DNA from: Hexactinellida sp. DTS-2022
Lineage: Eukaryota; Porifera; Hexactinellida
Reading direction: 5' to 3'
DNA length: 64,000 bases
NCBI GenBank assembly: GCA_028753945.1
Contig: JAPNXP010000006.1
Location: 1,550,001 to 1,614,000, forward strand
In this document: piece after piece, positions 53,621 to 64,000 of the stretch
How positions within the stretch are numbered: position 1 is the first letter of the stretch
Layout: every line of letters begins with the position of its first letter
The notes under the pieces: generated by a model
Databases searched by the model: none
What the model was told of the DNA's origin: nothing
The model's input: the letters and a program-made list of their open reading frames with translations, nothing else
Made by a program: the position numbers and the translations under genes

Positions 53621-54587
53621 CAGGGCCCTGCCACTAATACAAACTGACCAGGTCAAACCTGGACAGAATTTTTCCAGACCAGGTTCTGACCAGGTCAACC
53701 TGGTCATATGACCAGGGGCCTTATTCACTAAACTTCCTAAACTTAGTTTGTGCTTAAACTAAGCATAAACTTAGTTTGTGCTTAGTTCAAACTAAGTTTA
53801 AGCACAAACTAAGCACAAACTAAGCACAAACTAAGTCTGAAACTAAGTCTGTATTCAGAAAGCAAAACTAAGCTCAAACTAAGTCTAAACTTAGTTTGAA
53901 CTTAGTTTGTGCTTAGTTTTGAGATAAAACTTAGTTCTTGCTTAGATTTCTGTTGAAAAGTAAACAAAAAGTTAAGTCTACTTCTTACCAGACTTAACTG
54001 AATATTACACGATAATATACTTGTATTTTACAATTATTCAATATATTTACGAATTATTTATCGTAACTTATCGTGGTTGTGACACTAATAGTGGTTGCAT
54101 CACTCTGAGTTTAGTTTTGAGAAGTTAAGAAAACTTCGCAAAAAGTAGTAATTACTTAGTTTAGACTAAGTTTAAGTTTAAGTTTAAGCAAAACTAAGTC
54201 AATACTTAGTTTAGACTAAGTTTAAGTTTAAGTTTAAGCAAAAACTAAGTTTTTGGATAAGTTTTGTGAAGTTAAATAAACTTAGCATAAACTAAGTCAA
54301 GACTTAGTTTAAACTAAGTTTAAGTTTAAGTTTAAGTTTAAGAAATGTTAGTGAATAAGGCCCCTGCAGGTTCTCACTAACTTGCAGAGTTTAAAACAAA
54401 TAATAAAGATAATATTTAAAGTTTAATTAAACTAGTATAATTTTCTAGCGAAAACTAAAATAAAGGAAACCATGATATTAACAGTTTAAGAAGTTAATAA
54501 TATAAAAAAAATTGACAATGGGTAGCAATGATGCTTACTCTAGTTAGGTTTGACCTGGGCAGGTATCAATAGGCTCGCACGGCCCTG
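53621..54587. mobile_element. Possible outer element with CAGGGCC ends
   Basis: CAGGGCCCTGCC at the left (its first bases overlap the duplication of the neighbouring hAT) and CGCACGGCCCTG at the right. Reading across the neighbouring insertion, AGATA flanks both ends. GACCAGGTCAAACCTGG and GGTTTGACCTGG are further inverted motifs. It hosts 53713-54366. Confidence 0.45.
53713..54366. mobile_element. hAT-type element of AAACTTAGTTT repeats, 654 bp
   Basis: CAGGGGCCTTATTCACTAA at the left and TTAGTGAATAAGGCCCCTG at the right are perfect 19-bp inverted ends. The interior iterates AAACTTAGTTTGTGCTTAG and TTAAGTTTAAG in both orientations. No clean 8-bp duplication was seen. Confidence 0.75.
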
Positions 54588-56382
54588 AGATACTACATTT
54601 ATATTACGAATTAAGTAAAACTCTAGCGAGCGATATATTCGAAAGCCATATACAAGCATAATAAAGGAAATATTAACTGTGTCTAAGAAAAGAGAATTTT
54701 ATCGGTCGCACATTCGCTAGAAAGTAAGCGTATCTTAATTAAAACGGACCATTTATGTTAACTTAACTTTGTGCATCCAAATCCCTACAAAATAAGGATA
54801 ATTGTATAACATAGTTCAAAGCGCCAATGCTGCCAGTCACTAACGTTCGATCGCTACGATTAGATAAGAAACAGAATGCAAATAGTGTAAGAAGCCTCCA
54901 ATCTGTTGAGACAGAGATTAGATTAGAAATGCACTTAACAACTGGACGCTGTTCATAGTTGTCGAGAATTCCCCAGATACCAATTAGTAGTTAGAGAAAG
55001 GTCTTACAATTGGAGGTTAAGAGGGAACAATTGCTACAAGATACAGGATTCAACACATGTGTATTTTCTTGTTACTTTGTATTGGTAAAGTAGGTATGAT
55101 ATTGATGACGTAATTAATCATGTCTACACAAACTTTAGCAAACCAATTCATTGTATAAATATTCAAATAATTGCTCAATACAAAGTGTATTAGCAATATA
55201 TGTTTTATACAAGATTCCTTCGATGTTACAAATTAACTACATGCCAAGATAAAGCTATTGAATATTATAGAATTTTAGTACATGCAATACAAATTAATGT
55301 GTTAAATGTAAATCATAAAAAATGTGAGATCAAGAGTGGGAAGGGAATTTAATAGAATCCGATTCCTATAATATAGTATGGTGTTGAAAAGGTTTTGAAT
55401 GAGACAAATACCCATACAGAAAATAATGTAGCCAATAATAATCTTAGCAATATTCTATAAACACATCCCAATTCTTATACATCCCTCAGTATTGGCAAAA
55501 AGATGTTTTAGAATAATCGAACAATCGTTCCTTAAACTGAATTCGATTTGTTTAAATATCCATGCGATATTCAATACACAGGCAGACAATATATGGTAAA
55601 TATTAGATATCAAGTTCATAAGAATACCTAATTATAGCCAACAATCGTTATAACGAAATGCTTGTGACCAGTAAATTCCTTCGTTATATCCGGATATTCG
55701 TTATAAGCGGATAATAATTAATGAATTTAATGCTCTGGAGGAAAATCTCAATTTCGTTATAAGCGAGTTATTCGTTATAACGGGAGTTCACTGTAGTAGA
55801 ATTCTCTTATGTAGTTACTTAGAATAATGTTTTCTCATGGAGTCATTATCATAAAAATTTATAGAATCAAACATTCCAGTCTAATTCCATAGTCTGAGGT
55901 AATAAAGTTAATCAATTTCACAGATTGAGTTCAAGGTTTAGCTTAATCCTATTAAAATTAGCTACTCAACGCCCTAAGTTAATACTACGTTCACAGACAA
56001 TGCTACTCCCCACTCACTAGAATGAAAAATTCCATCACTTTTAGAATAAGTAAGATAGAATTGACACGCGTTGCACACGTACATCAAACCAGTTGTCAAT
56101 ATATTAATGCTATTAGTCTATCCTAATACGTTTAGATGATATGTTATACTACTATGATATGGTAATCTGTAATACAAATATAAAGTCAGGTGCAATCAAA
56201 AATATTATTTATAATCAATTTGGAAGAAGAATTGGGGTGGGGGAGAAAATAAAATAGTAATTAATATAATTGGGGTCGTGAATTGTCAAAGAAGGAGCTC
56301 ATAATCGAAATTAGTATAAATAATGTTTACAAGCATCGCTATTATTCCAATACCATTAGTAATCATTATACGTATTATAGTA
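54588..56382. other. Long intergenic stretch, no gene seen
   Basis: No supported frame. A decayed MITE lies at about 55640-55794, with CGTTATAACGAAATGC at the left and TTCGTTATAACGGGAGTTCACTG at the right. Confidence 0.35.
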
Positions 56383-56895
56383 CTAGCCGGGTTCCCGCGC
56401 TTCGCCGCGGTATTCAAATTCAGTTTTCCTCTCCAGGACATTCAATTGTTGTTTTCTTTAATACACAATTGGCCCATTTAATTATAGACCAATAAACTCG
56501 AGTCAGAATAATGGGAAAACTCTGCAATCTGATAGGTCAAGGTCGGTACCCTCGCAAAGTGTGAAAAATATGCATATGGTAAATTGCAAATTATGCATTC
56601 TATTGACTTTAAAATATCATATCTGGATTCCTCATACACTGAAACCTAGATTGCATGTTTGAAATGTTTTTCTAGCAGCACTGTGAACTTTTGATAATTC
56701 CGGGAAGGTGCCAAAAAATCACATATTTTGAGTTAACTTCGCGAGGAATGTAAATATCTCTTAAAAACTCCATATTCAGGGTGGTGGGATAACTCATAGA
56801 TGGCATACAAATTTTGGTTCAGATCTGTCGTGAACTCTCGAAGGAGATGTGAGGACAGACAGACAGACAGACAAACCTACTACTTTATATATAAA
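56383..56895 (-). mobile_element. Helitron, family D, 513 bp
   Basis: On the minus strand the 3' end reads CCGCGGCGAAGCGCGGGAAC then CCGGCTAG before a T, a canonical hairpin plus CTAG. The 5' end TTTATATATAAAGTAGTAGG (expected TC, here TT) is followed by TTTGTCTGTCTGTCTGTC. It is unrelated to families A and B inside. Confidence 0.75.
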
Positions 56896-58809
56896 TACAT
56901 GCTAATTAATAAGACATATTAAATTGATAAATCGAGACTGGTTCATATAATATAAAGTAAATAGTTAGTTAAGCTAGAAAGCAAGATTATTTGCCAATTA
57001 ATATAAATCGTTTTAATCTCTGATTCCATCTAATTTGTAAGGGTAAAATTAATCAAATTAATAAAAGACTTCATAAGCTTTAAAGTACTGTGCTTCCTAA
57101 CTGGCTGCCAGATGACTTGTGCTAGTGTTAGCAACACAATTAAACATATGGAATCCTACAATCTTGAATAATATACTATAGTCTATATAAATGCCTAAGT
57201 TCGCTACAGTAGCCCATGAGCCTGGAATAATCAGCTACAGGATTCAATTAACATGTTTCGAAGCGAATGTGAATGATGTATGTATCATAACAACACATTT
57301 CCTTGCATTATTAAACTATGGAGAAACAATGGCATTTCATAGCAGTCGATTTAATGAAGGAAGAAACAACTGGACGCTTACTATTCTGTATCAAGCCGTA
57401 GTAGTAGTGCACATACTACGGCTACAGAAGCTAAATTATGTAAATTCAATTAATGGCGAGTTCAAAATGTGAAGCTAAATAGTTTCTAGATAAATGAATC
57501 GAGGATAATGGTTAATTTATTATAAATTATGTCATAGAATCAGGCAGTCTCTGTATAATAACAGAGTGGTTGTTTGTCGTAATTAGTTTGTTATTAGCGA
57601 TGAGACGAGCAGTTTAATTAGTATTAGAATGGTATTGTAGAGCAAATGAATCCTTAAATTAAAATAAATTCAGTTTATGGTTCATTTGTGAGTTTCGCTA
57701 GATTCAGTTATTTGCTTACGAGCGCTGCGGTATTAGTTTAAAAAAATATATTCATAGTATAAATTTGAATATGCGAAATTCGTGTCCAGCCAACTTGTTT
57801 ACCATAATATCTGTTGGATATAGTATAAAATAAGTGATACCTACATAAATAAGCTACAGGCACTCCGCTTAATTGGAACAAATTGTCTGGAGAGAACACA
57901 GGCAATCACCAGGTGTTAGTATGGCGATTAAATTTTAAAATATTACTTCTTAGAGAATCGATATATCTTAATATGAAAATATTAATATTATAAAAAGGCA
58001 AGATTATTTGAATTTTCCATTTCTCTATAATTTATAATTGGAAGGAAGTCTATAACAAAAGTAATATTTAAGTTTAGATGACGTGACATTTATTATTGAT
58101 TGAAATCAACCAAACCAAAAACTAAATAAGTGACCCTATTCGAGGAAAATGAGTTAGTATTGGAGCTTAAATCTAAATCTAATACAATTCTCTTTTAAGC
58201 TGAGGGGTCAGAGCGACTTTTAATGTTGATTATTTGTCAGTTACTTAAAGGATCCGAAATATTTAAGGTGTATAATGTCATTGTTTAATACAATTTTGTG
58301 GGTTTATCGAATCCAAATGAAATAGACTAAACAATACAAGTTCCACCAAAATATTAAATTCAATAATTGAATTATTGGGCTATTCTAGCTACTGCTATTC
58401 TTATTAGATATGATGTAGACTGCATTTCTCTATGTTGTGAATACAAATAAAACCACATTAAAAATATATTATTTCCAAATCATACAGAGGTGTGGGGTTA
58501 ATAAATACACTTTTTGTCAACTATATTTATTAGCGAAAAGGTATGTTGATAAACTAACTAACCAGCTAGATACTTCCATGTGTGAAAAAGAGAATGGTAG
58601 ACTGAGAGGAATACTAAACACTGAATGGGTTTGTAAGGTTTGTGAGAGAACAAATACTCCACTCGATCAAACGAACTGATAGCTAAAGAATCGTTTTCTT
58701 TGGATACAACTTGGTCCTCTCCAGAATGCAAACTAATTGAGAAACAAACAAGTATAATTATTTAACAAATAAATTAATAAATATCTTTTAATTATTATTA
58801 TTATTTCGT
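56896..58809. other. Intergenic, weak ORFs only
   Basis: Two plus-strand frames (57191-57472, 93 residues; 58437-58679, 80 residues) are open but have no known domain. The second ends with WVCKVCERTN, a lone CxxC, and is preceded by an acceptor-like CATACAG, so it might be a terminal exon. Support is too thin to call either a gene. Confidence 0.3.
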
Positions 58810-59074
58810 TTAAGAGATTGATTCCAAACCCCTCTCTAGAACCTCTTTAATATTTAACATATATAGGAGTATATTCAATGCTGACAGTAGAATAGCAATG
58901 TAGTACGTAGTTATACAAAATAAGAATATCAAAATACCGTAGAAAGTAGGAAACACATAACAGACATACTCACCTGACTCCCCAATGAGAGTTGTGTGCA
59001 AATAACCATATAGCATGGTCGAACGCTTCTGATATCCCATCTCGTGGTATGTAAAATTTGAATTTAGATTCATT
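58810..59074 (-). CDS. Last two exons of an unrecognised gene
   Basis: Exon 58974-59074 (101 nt) follows CTATTCTTTATAG and ends before GTGAGT. After an intron of 129 nt, exon 58810-58844 follows AATATTAAAG and ends in TAA. The phases fit (1 to 2+). The joined C-terminus reads SNFTYHEMGYQKRSTMLYGY, LHTTLIGES, EVLERGLESIS. The intron itself is open in one frame, which produces a misleading long hydrophobic ORF. No family recognised. Upstream exons would lie beyond the Helitron at 59190. Confidence 0.5.
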
Positions 59075-59189
59075 CTATAAAGAATAGAAATAATAACTAT
59101 GGTCCAAATACAAGTGATTACTGGTAGGAAATAAAAATTGATCTTGTGCTACTGCTAAATAAAATACGGTATTCAAATTACAACATTAT

Positions 59190-59879
59190 TTTATAGTAAT
59201 ATTAAAACACAAGGCTGGGTATATTATACACATATATATATATATACAGGTAAACCTCCGAAATGCGACACTTTTAGGAGCAGCGCTTGTGCCGGATATT
59301 CGGAGGTTGTCGCATTTCAGAGGTTGCCCCCACATGCATTATTTATATTGGAAAGTCAATCGGGAGAATGGTTTTGTGCCGTATCTCGGAGGTTGTCGTA
59401 TTTCAGAGGTGCCGCTTTTAGAGGTTTACTGTAAATATTTGTTTGTATGTTCCGAGTTGATTGAAGAAAGTGGACGGTTTCCAAATGTGATTTTTGGCAT
59501 ATAGGGGTAACTTTTGGCACCCGCCAACAAGTTGAGATTTCCACTCAAATTTCTCACACCTCGACAAGTTATGACGTCATTATCACATTTCGGGAACCCT
59601 GAAAATTCACTTAATCGCACATAATTCCCGCCCTCTAAGAGATAAAAATCTGAAAATTTAATAGAACATGCACATTATGGTACACTAGATTGCCAATATG
59701 CTTACTTATTATCGCATGATGACGTCATCACTAAGTTTCACATTGTTAAAATTGACTATTTAGGCATATTTACGCTTTATAATCAATGTTAGAGGTGTAT
59801 AAACCACACATCAACCGCGAAGTGGTTGATGTGTGGTTGTGTTTTTCCGCGAAGCGAGCTAGCAAGCGAAGCGCGCTAG
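59190..59879 (+). mobile_element. Helitron, family B, with nested MITE
   Basis: 3' end AGCAAGCGAAGCGCGCTAG before T59880; 5' end near TTATAGTAATATTAAAACAC (first bases mutated from TC). The interior matches the 49982-50445 copy in reverse (CATATGCTTAC, GATGACGTCATC). A TA-flanked MITE splits it at 59247-59431. Confidence 0.8.
59247..59431. mobile_element. Tc1/mariner-like MITE, 185 bp, nested
   Basis: CAGGTAAACCTCCGAAATGCG at the left, CTTTTAGAGGTTTACTG at the right, TA on both sides. GGAGGTTGTCGCATTTCAG repeats twice inside. Confidence 0.85.
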
Positions 59880-61464
59880 TTGTATAGTAAAATAGCAGAC
59901 AAATTCATCCCAACTTAATATTTTGGAAATGTAATGGGCTATGCAAGCTAATTCAACATTATTGGTGGAATTAAGTTACACTCCAACCATTATAAAGATT
60001 AGGTATCCAAAAAGGCTGTCTACAAATCTAGTCATATTTCCTGTAAATCTATGATTGAAATTTAACCTCCCCAAACTGACTAAACCTCTGTTTGGTTCAT
60101 TGGAGCGTTTAATTTTCTCAACCCACGATTATCTGTGAGGTCATTATCTGATTGAAGAGATAACGATTCTAAATTAAAGTTAGCCTAAATAATTTTAACA
60201 TATTCATTGAGGCACGCAATCATATTCGTAGAATTACGGGAAGGGAATTAAAACAATTTTAAATTAAATCAAGATAAACAAACTCAATGGTATAAACTGA
60301 TGTCATTATGGGTATCCAATCGAGCTATGTTTAAAAAATCAGTCAAAATTTGGGACTTACTAATGGGTAATTCAAATATAACGGTACGTTACGTAATGCA
60401 AAATTCCCGAAAATATGTCACGCTAATCTTACCATTTTGAATATAAAAATCATGGTTGTCACATTGGCTAACTACAGGCTCTTAGAAGCATTATGTACCG
60501 TTTGAATGGGCACTAATTATAACAATGATTAAAACCATCACTTTGGTCCGAAGGAGCAAATTAACCGAAAATATTGAACGCCAAACTGTGGCGAAATTAT
60601 ATTCCAATTAAGCGTAGAACACACCAATTAACCGATGGCTCTAGTAAACGGAGTCTATTGTACATGTAACAATAAAATGGACACACTCTATACAATAAAG
60701 TTTCGAAATAGATTAGCGACTTAGTGGTACAAGCAGTGTTTAATAAATCATTAATTGTAATAGAACTGTACCAAATCTGAGTTACTTAGCAAGCAGCTGT
60801 TCAATCAGCGTTGCAACATCATTAACAGCTGATAATTGGGTATAGGAATCACAATACTTTAATAACGAAAGCATAAACTTGGAATGAAAACAGCATTTAT
60901 AGTACTTGAAACTGATACTAAGCTACAGCGCGAATGTATGCAGATTAATCGTATGCAACAATTAATTAACTGATTTATCTGCTAACATATTCAGCTAGCA
61001 ATGAAGTCCAGTCATTATTTGTTCTTAACTTCAAGAGTAAGCAAATTGTTAGATTTCTATAAAAGCAAATACTAAGTAATAAATAGATTTAGTTATTGAT
61101 ATATACTGTACTGTAAAGTAGAAATCAGTTAAAGACTTATCATCCTTGGGAAATAAGAAAAAGTACGTACTAACGACCGAGGTACGTCTTATCCGTATGC
61201 ATAATCCACAAGTCGAAATACTGACTTGTTCAATCATATGAATACGATGTAGGGTTCAAGTTTTTAACATACTTAATACTTAACGATAAGATTAAAGTAT
61301 TTTAGTTGTCACCAACTCACTTAAACCATACTAACTGAGTTCTGCTGATAGTTTCCTAGAGTACGTACTAACCGAATTAAAATGAATACATCTTATTTAC
61401 TTGGGAATAGAAATTGGACGTATTATCCGAGTACGCATTAACCTAATCATATATAATGGAGTCC
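59880..61464. other. Intergenic, no gene seen
   Basis: A decayed member of the CAGTCGACTCCGC MITE family lies at about 60540-60665. From about 61310 to 61464 the sequence appears to be the left part of a Tc1/mariner-like MITE (AACTCACTTA, GAGTACGTACTAACCGAATT). Confidence 0.35.
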
Positions 61465-61743
61465 CAGAGACGGAACCGGTCGGGTCTGACTGGCACCGGT
61501 CGACCGGTCGGGTCGGGTCGGGTCGGGTCGGGTCGGGTCGGGTCGGGTCGGGTCGGAAGCTTGACCGGCCGGTCGAGATCTCTATATGATCTATTCGATA
61601 TCATAATATCATAATTTGTTTTCTATTATTTATAAATTATTGCTAGCTATGATTGACCGGTCGACCGACCGGCCGGGTCGGGTCAAATTTCCAACTGCAC
61701 CGGTCGGGTCGGGTCATGAAAATCCCGACCGGTTCCATCTCTG
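61465..61743. mobile_element. hAT-like element of GGGTC repeats, 279 bp
   Basis: CAGAGACGGAACCGGTCGGG at the left and CCCGACCGGTTCCATCTCTG at the right. Nine or so tandem GGGTC units lie inside, with further CCGGTCGGGTC near the right end. The flanks share TAATGGA with a small shift, an imperfect duplication. Confidence 0.7.
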
Positions 61744-62996
61744 TAATGGACCAGATAGGAGGAAAAATCCGTTATTAGAGAACAGTATGTAGTATCCGAG
61801 AGTACGTCTTTAAGCCGAGTATGTAGTAAGTGAGTTACACTGTATAACAATGATATTACGAATGCACTAATTGGGTTTTCCGATAAATTGTGTCAAACTA
61901 CCCTAGAACCAAAGTGGCCCAATTAGCGGAGTCGACTGTATTTGGATATTAAACTCTCACAGAAAATGTATACATGTATTGTCCGAATGACATACGTTAT
62001 TTGCTCTCCAATTGCAAATTATCTGTCGAACTGAAATTCATTGTCTTAGTTTACAAGAAAAGAGAATATTTAATTTAATTATAATATACAGTAGACACTT
62101 AAATAACGAGATTATTAGGATTGCAGAATAAGATGCGAGCAGTTCAAAGAGAGATATGGCATTATGCAGCGAGGGGAGGAGTAATACAGTTGCAGAGAAA
62201 AGCTATTAGAATCAACAACAATATTATAAATATTAAGCAAGGCAGAGGTCAAGTTGTAGACAAACTAGGTGGATTTAATTGAGCGAGGAATTAAACTAAT
62301 TAGGTAAACTCAATAGATGGAATAGCAACTATGTACTAAGTATGATACCACCCTACATTGTAAATCAATAAATGATATAATCTAACTCAATTTGTAGTAA
62401 AAATAAAATAAACCATTTTTGTTGTTGTTTCGTTAATTAATAAAGCGAGCAACGAGACATACCTAGTGCAAAAAGGAATGTTTTATGACTTCTGAGATAT
62501 TACAGATACAATTATATCCCTAGACTGTGATAAAACTGCTCGACTAATTAAGCATTTGACATCTAGGTGCTTCTATTGTCAGATAGGTTTACCAAACATA
62601 ACTCATAATCTACATTTATGTTACAGAAAGTTGTCTGATCCATCAAATTATAAAATCTAAATTTTCAGTTATCCATCAATTTTAAATCTGATTCGATAAA
62701 TTACCAGATATGTTTTATCAAGGCTAATTTAGAAAGTTTAACAGGAAGTAGCCTGAATTATAGAATATTTCCCCCAGTAACTAAACTGTCTAGAGAAATA
62801 ACATAAAATATACAAATCTGGATAAAATGCGATTGCGAATTATCAAAGTTCTATATAGTATTTACTTGTAAGAAGCCTGTACTGATAGCATTCAATATAT
62901 TATTGCTATAAAGTATAAGTAACAATACTCGTTTTAGCAAAATAACGTTCAAATAAAATTACCATCAAAGTGCAGAAATAGCGGATAAGAACTCAC
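61744..62996. other. Intergenic, no gene supported
   Basis: 61744-61850 seems to be the right half of the MITE interrupted by the GGGTC element (ends TTACACTG before TA). A MITE end TTAGCGGAGTCGACTG occurs at 61924-61939. A 50-codon plus-strand frame at 62131-62283 has no known features. This region may be an intron of a minus-strand gene with exons at 62997-63280. Confidence 0.35.
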
Positions 62997-63280
62997 CAAT
63001 TTCCTGTTCAACTGTTCTCTGCTGAGCTGAGCTGTAACATAATTCTTGTAACCACACTCGTGGTACCCTATTAACCAATAGAATGATAATTTTGGATATG
63101 CAATAACTAACGCTACGTGTATTACGCCCTAAACGACATATTTTATATTTAATTAAGTTAAGAATAAAATTATAAACCATGCAGCTATACATTTTACATG
63201 CCTGCTTGATTGGAGAGGAATACCTCTATCGTCCTAGCAACCTCTAAGTCGCGCTGGATTGTCTGACGAGTAATACAACA
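62997..63280 (-). CDS. Two internal exons of an unrecognised gene
   Basis: Exon 63198-63280 (83 nt) follows TATATTCCTTAG and ends before GTAAAA. Exon 62997-63067 (71 nt) follows TTGGTTAATAG and ends before GTGAGT. The joined frame reads TRQTIQRDLEVARTIEVFLS, NQAGM, VPRVWLQELCYSSAQQRTVE, QEI, a helical soluble-looking segment. Phases are consistent (2, then 1). I do not recognise it. It may belong with the terminal exons at 58810-59074 on the same strand, but no connecting exon was identified. Confidence 0.5.
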
Positions 63281-63740
63281 CTAAGGAATATAATATTTAT
63301 AGCTATTTATCACGTACATTCACTTGAGTATACGTATAAATTACATAATTTTAACAAAATGAGATCAAATTATATATCTCGTAAGCATTCAATATACTAT
63401 ATCTAAAATCTAGCAAAATCTGTCATTACAGATAAATAGAAAACTGACAGAATAGAAGTTTAGAAATATCATATCCAATGAAACAGAGTATCGCGAATTT
63501 TGTCCCACCTAAAATAGCGTGATGTCTATCTCAAACCAAAACTATTTAGCTTTCAAAGAATTGCAATACGAGACAGTTCAGTATATTCTAACAATAATTG
63601 ATTATAGCGAACTACAGCGGTGAATAAGCGTCTTGATAGCCACAAGCTGCTAAGCAGTTCGAGGAGATAAATTTAGAACCACATCGAATCAATTATTCAA
63701 AATTATTATGATGTACGAATCAGTACGATACATTACATTA
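63281..63740. other. Upstream intron or intergenic, no exon identified
   Basis: AT-rich minus-strand flank of the 63198-63280 exon. I saw no further exon with good splice sites. Confidence 0.3.
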
Positions 63741-63910
63741 CAGTAGAACCTCGTTAGTACGAACACAGTGGACCGTAAAATGTGTTCGCCTTATCCGACA
63801 TTCGTATTAATCGATAACATTTGTATTGAAAAGGCTTTGAAGGGGCTGAAATAGTGTTCGTATTAACCGGAATTTCGTATTAACTGTGTTCGTACTAACG
63901 AGTTATACCG
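63741..63910. mobile_element. Tc1/mariner-like MITE, 170 bp
   Basis: CAGTAGAACCTCGTTAGTACG at the left and CGTACTAACGAGTTATACCG at the right with TA on both sides. TTCGTATTAA-CGG repeats inside. Related to 30502-30676. Confidence 0.75.
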
Positions 63911-64000
63911 TATATTGTCTACCAAATACTTTCAAGAGATTATTTTTAATCCGACAATGAGTCTACCAGGTGAATAGCAGGCTGCAATCAATGAGTATAA

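Noticed and set aside
58810-59073. 87-residue ORF with a long hydrophobic segment
   Set aside because: The hydrophobic part is a retained intron between GTGAGT and AATATTAAAG; the exons on both sides join in frame without it.
61500-61555. GGGTC tandem tract as telomere-like repeat
   Set aside because: It is enclosed by inverted ends of a hAT-like element and does not match an animal telomere repeat.
62997-63067. Alternative frame reading YHECGYKNY, resembling YHEMGYQ at 59040
   Set aside because: The phase imposed by the upstream exon selects the other frame, so the resemblance is probably chance.
1-64000. tRNA, rRNA genes, CRISPR arrays or bacterial operons
   Set aside because: None seen on either strand; intron structure, repeat types and gene content are those of an animal genome.

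Overview
The window is animal (metazoan) nuclear DNA. It is strongly AT-rich, with GT-AG introns of tens to hundreds of bases, widely spaced short genes and a very dense load of transposons. The readable host genes (a TEX261 family protein, a MAN1/LEMD-type inner nuclear membrane protein and a secreted two-DOMON protein) fit an invertebrate, perhaps an early-branching one such as a sponge. The species is a guess; nothing in the sequence fixes it.

Layout. 0.4-5 kb: a Helitron-like element; a decayed Ty3-type integrase relic; an exon chain whose last exon carries a hAT insertion; a 574-bp foldback with a hammerhead ribozyme in each arm (one intact fold, one with a stem III mismatch); a broken OTU-protease reading frame. 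5-7.5 kb: nested hAT elements and a repeat-bounded element. 7.7-12.5 kb: a two-DOMON GPI-type protein (-) and an inverted, truncated, frameshifted paralog (+), separated by nested hAT elements. 12.8-18.5 kb: a TIR element split by a Ty3/gypsy retrotransposon with two LTRs that read as identical and a leader that suggests self-priming. 18.6-20.2 kb: a degenerate hAT transposase. 21.6-23.2 kb: a Helitron-like element carrying a 5'-truncated LINE. 24-28.3 kb: an array of about 0.8-kb TIR elements joined through hairpins. 28-38 kb: mostly MITEs, Helitron fragments and hAT elements.

Host genes continue on the minus strand: TEX261 (38.2-38.8 kb), exons of a multi-pass membrane protein (42-43.2 kb), a fully frame-consistent seven-exon MAN1-type gene (46.5-48.95 kb), and orphan exons at 58.8-59.1 and 63.0-63.3 kb. 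A small plus-strand ORF with a good Kozak context lies at 40.3 kb. Three Helitrons lie head to tail just upstream of the MAN1-type gene, and nested Helitron, hAT and Tc1/mariner-like insertions fill 51-54.6, 56.4-56.9 and 59.2-59.9 kb.

The host genes show no shared pathway beyond two membrane-trafficking or nuclear-envelope proteins. The strongest biology is in the mobile DNA: the ribozyme-bearing foldback, the self-priming architecture of the gypsy element, and nested insertions that give base-exact element boundaries. All exon models and element boundaries were read by eye without database searches.
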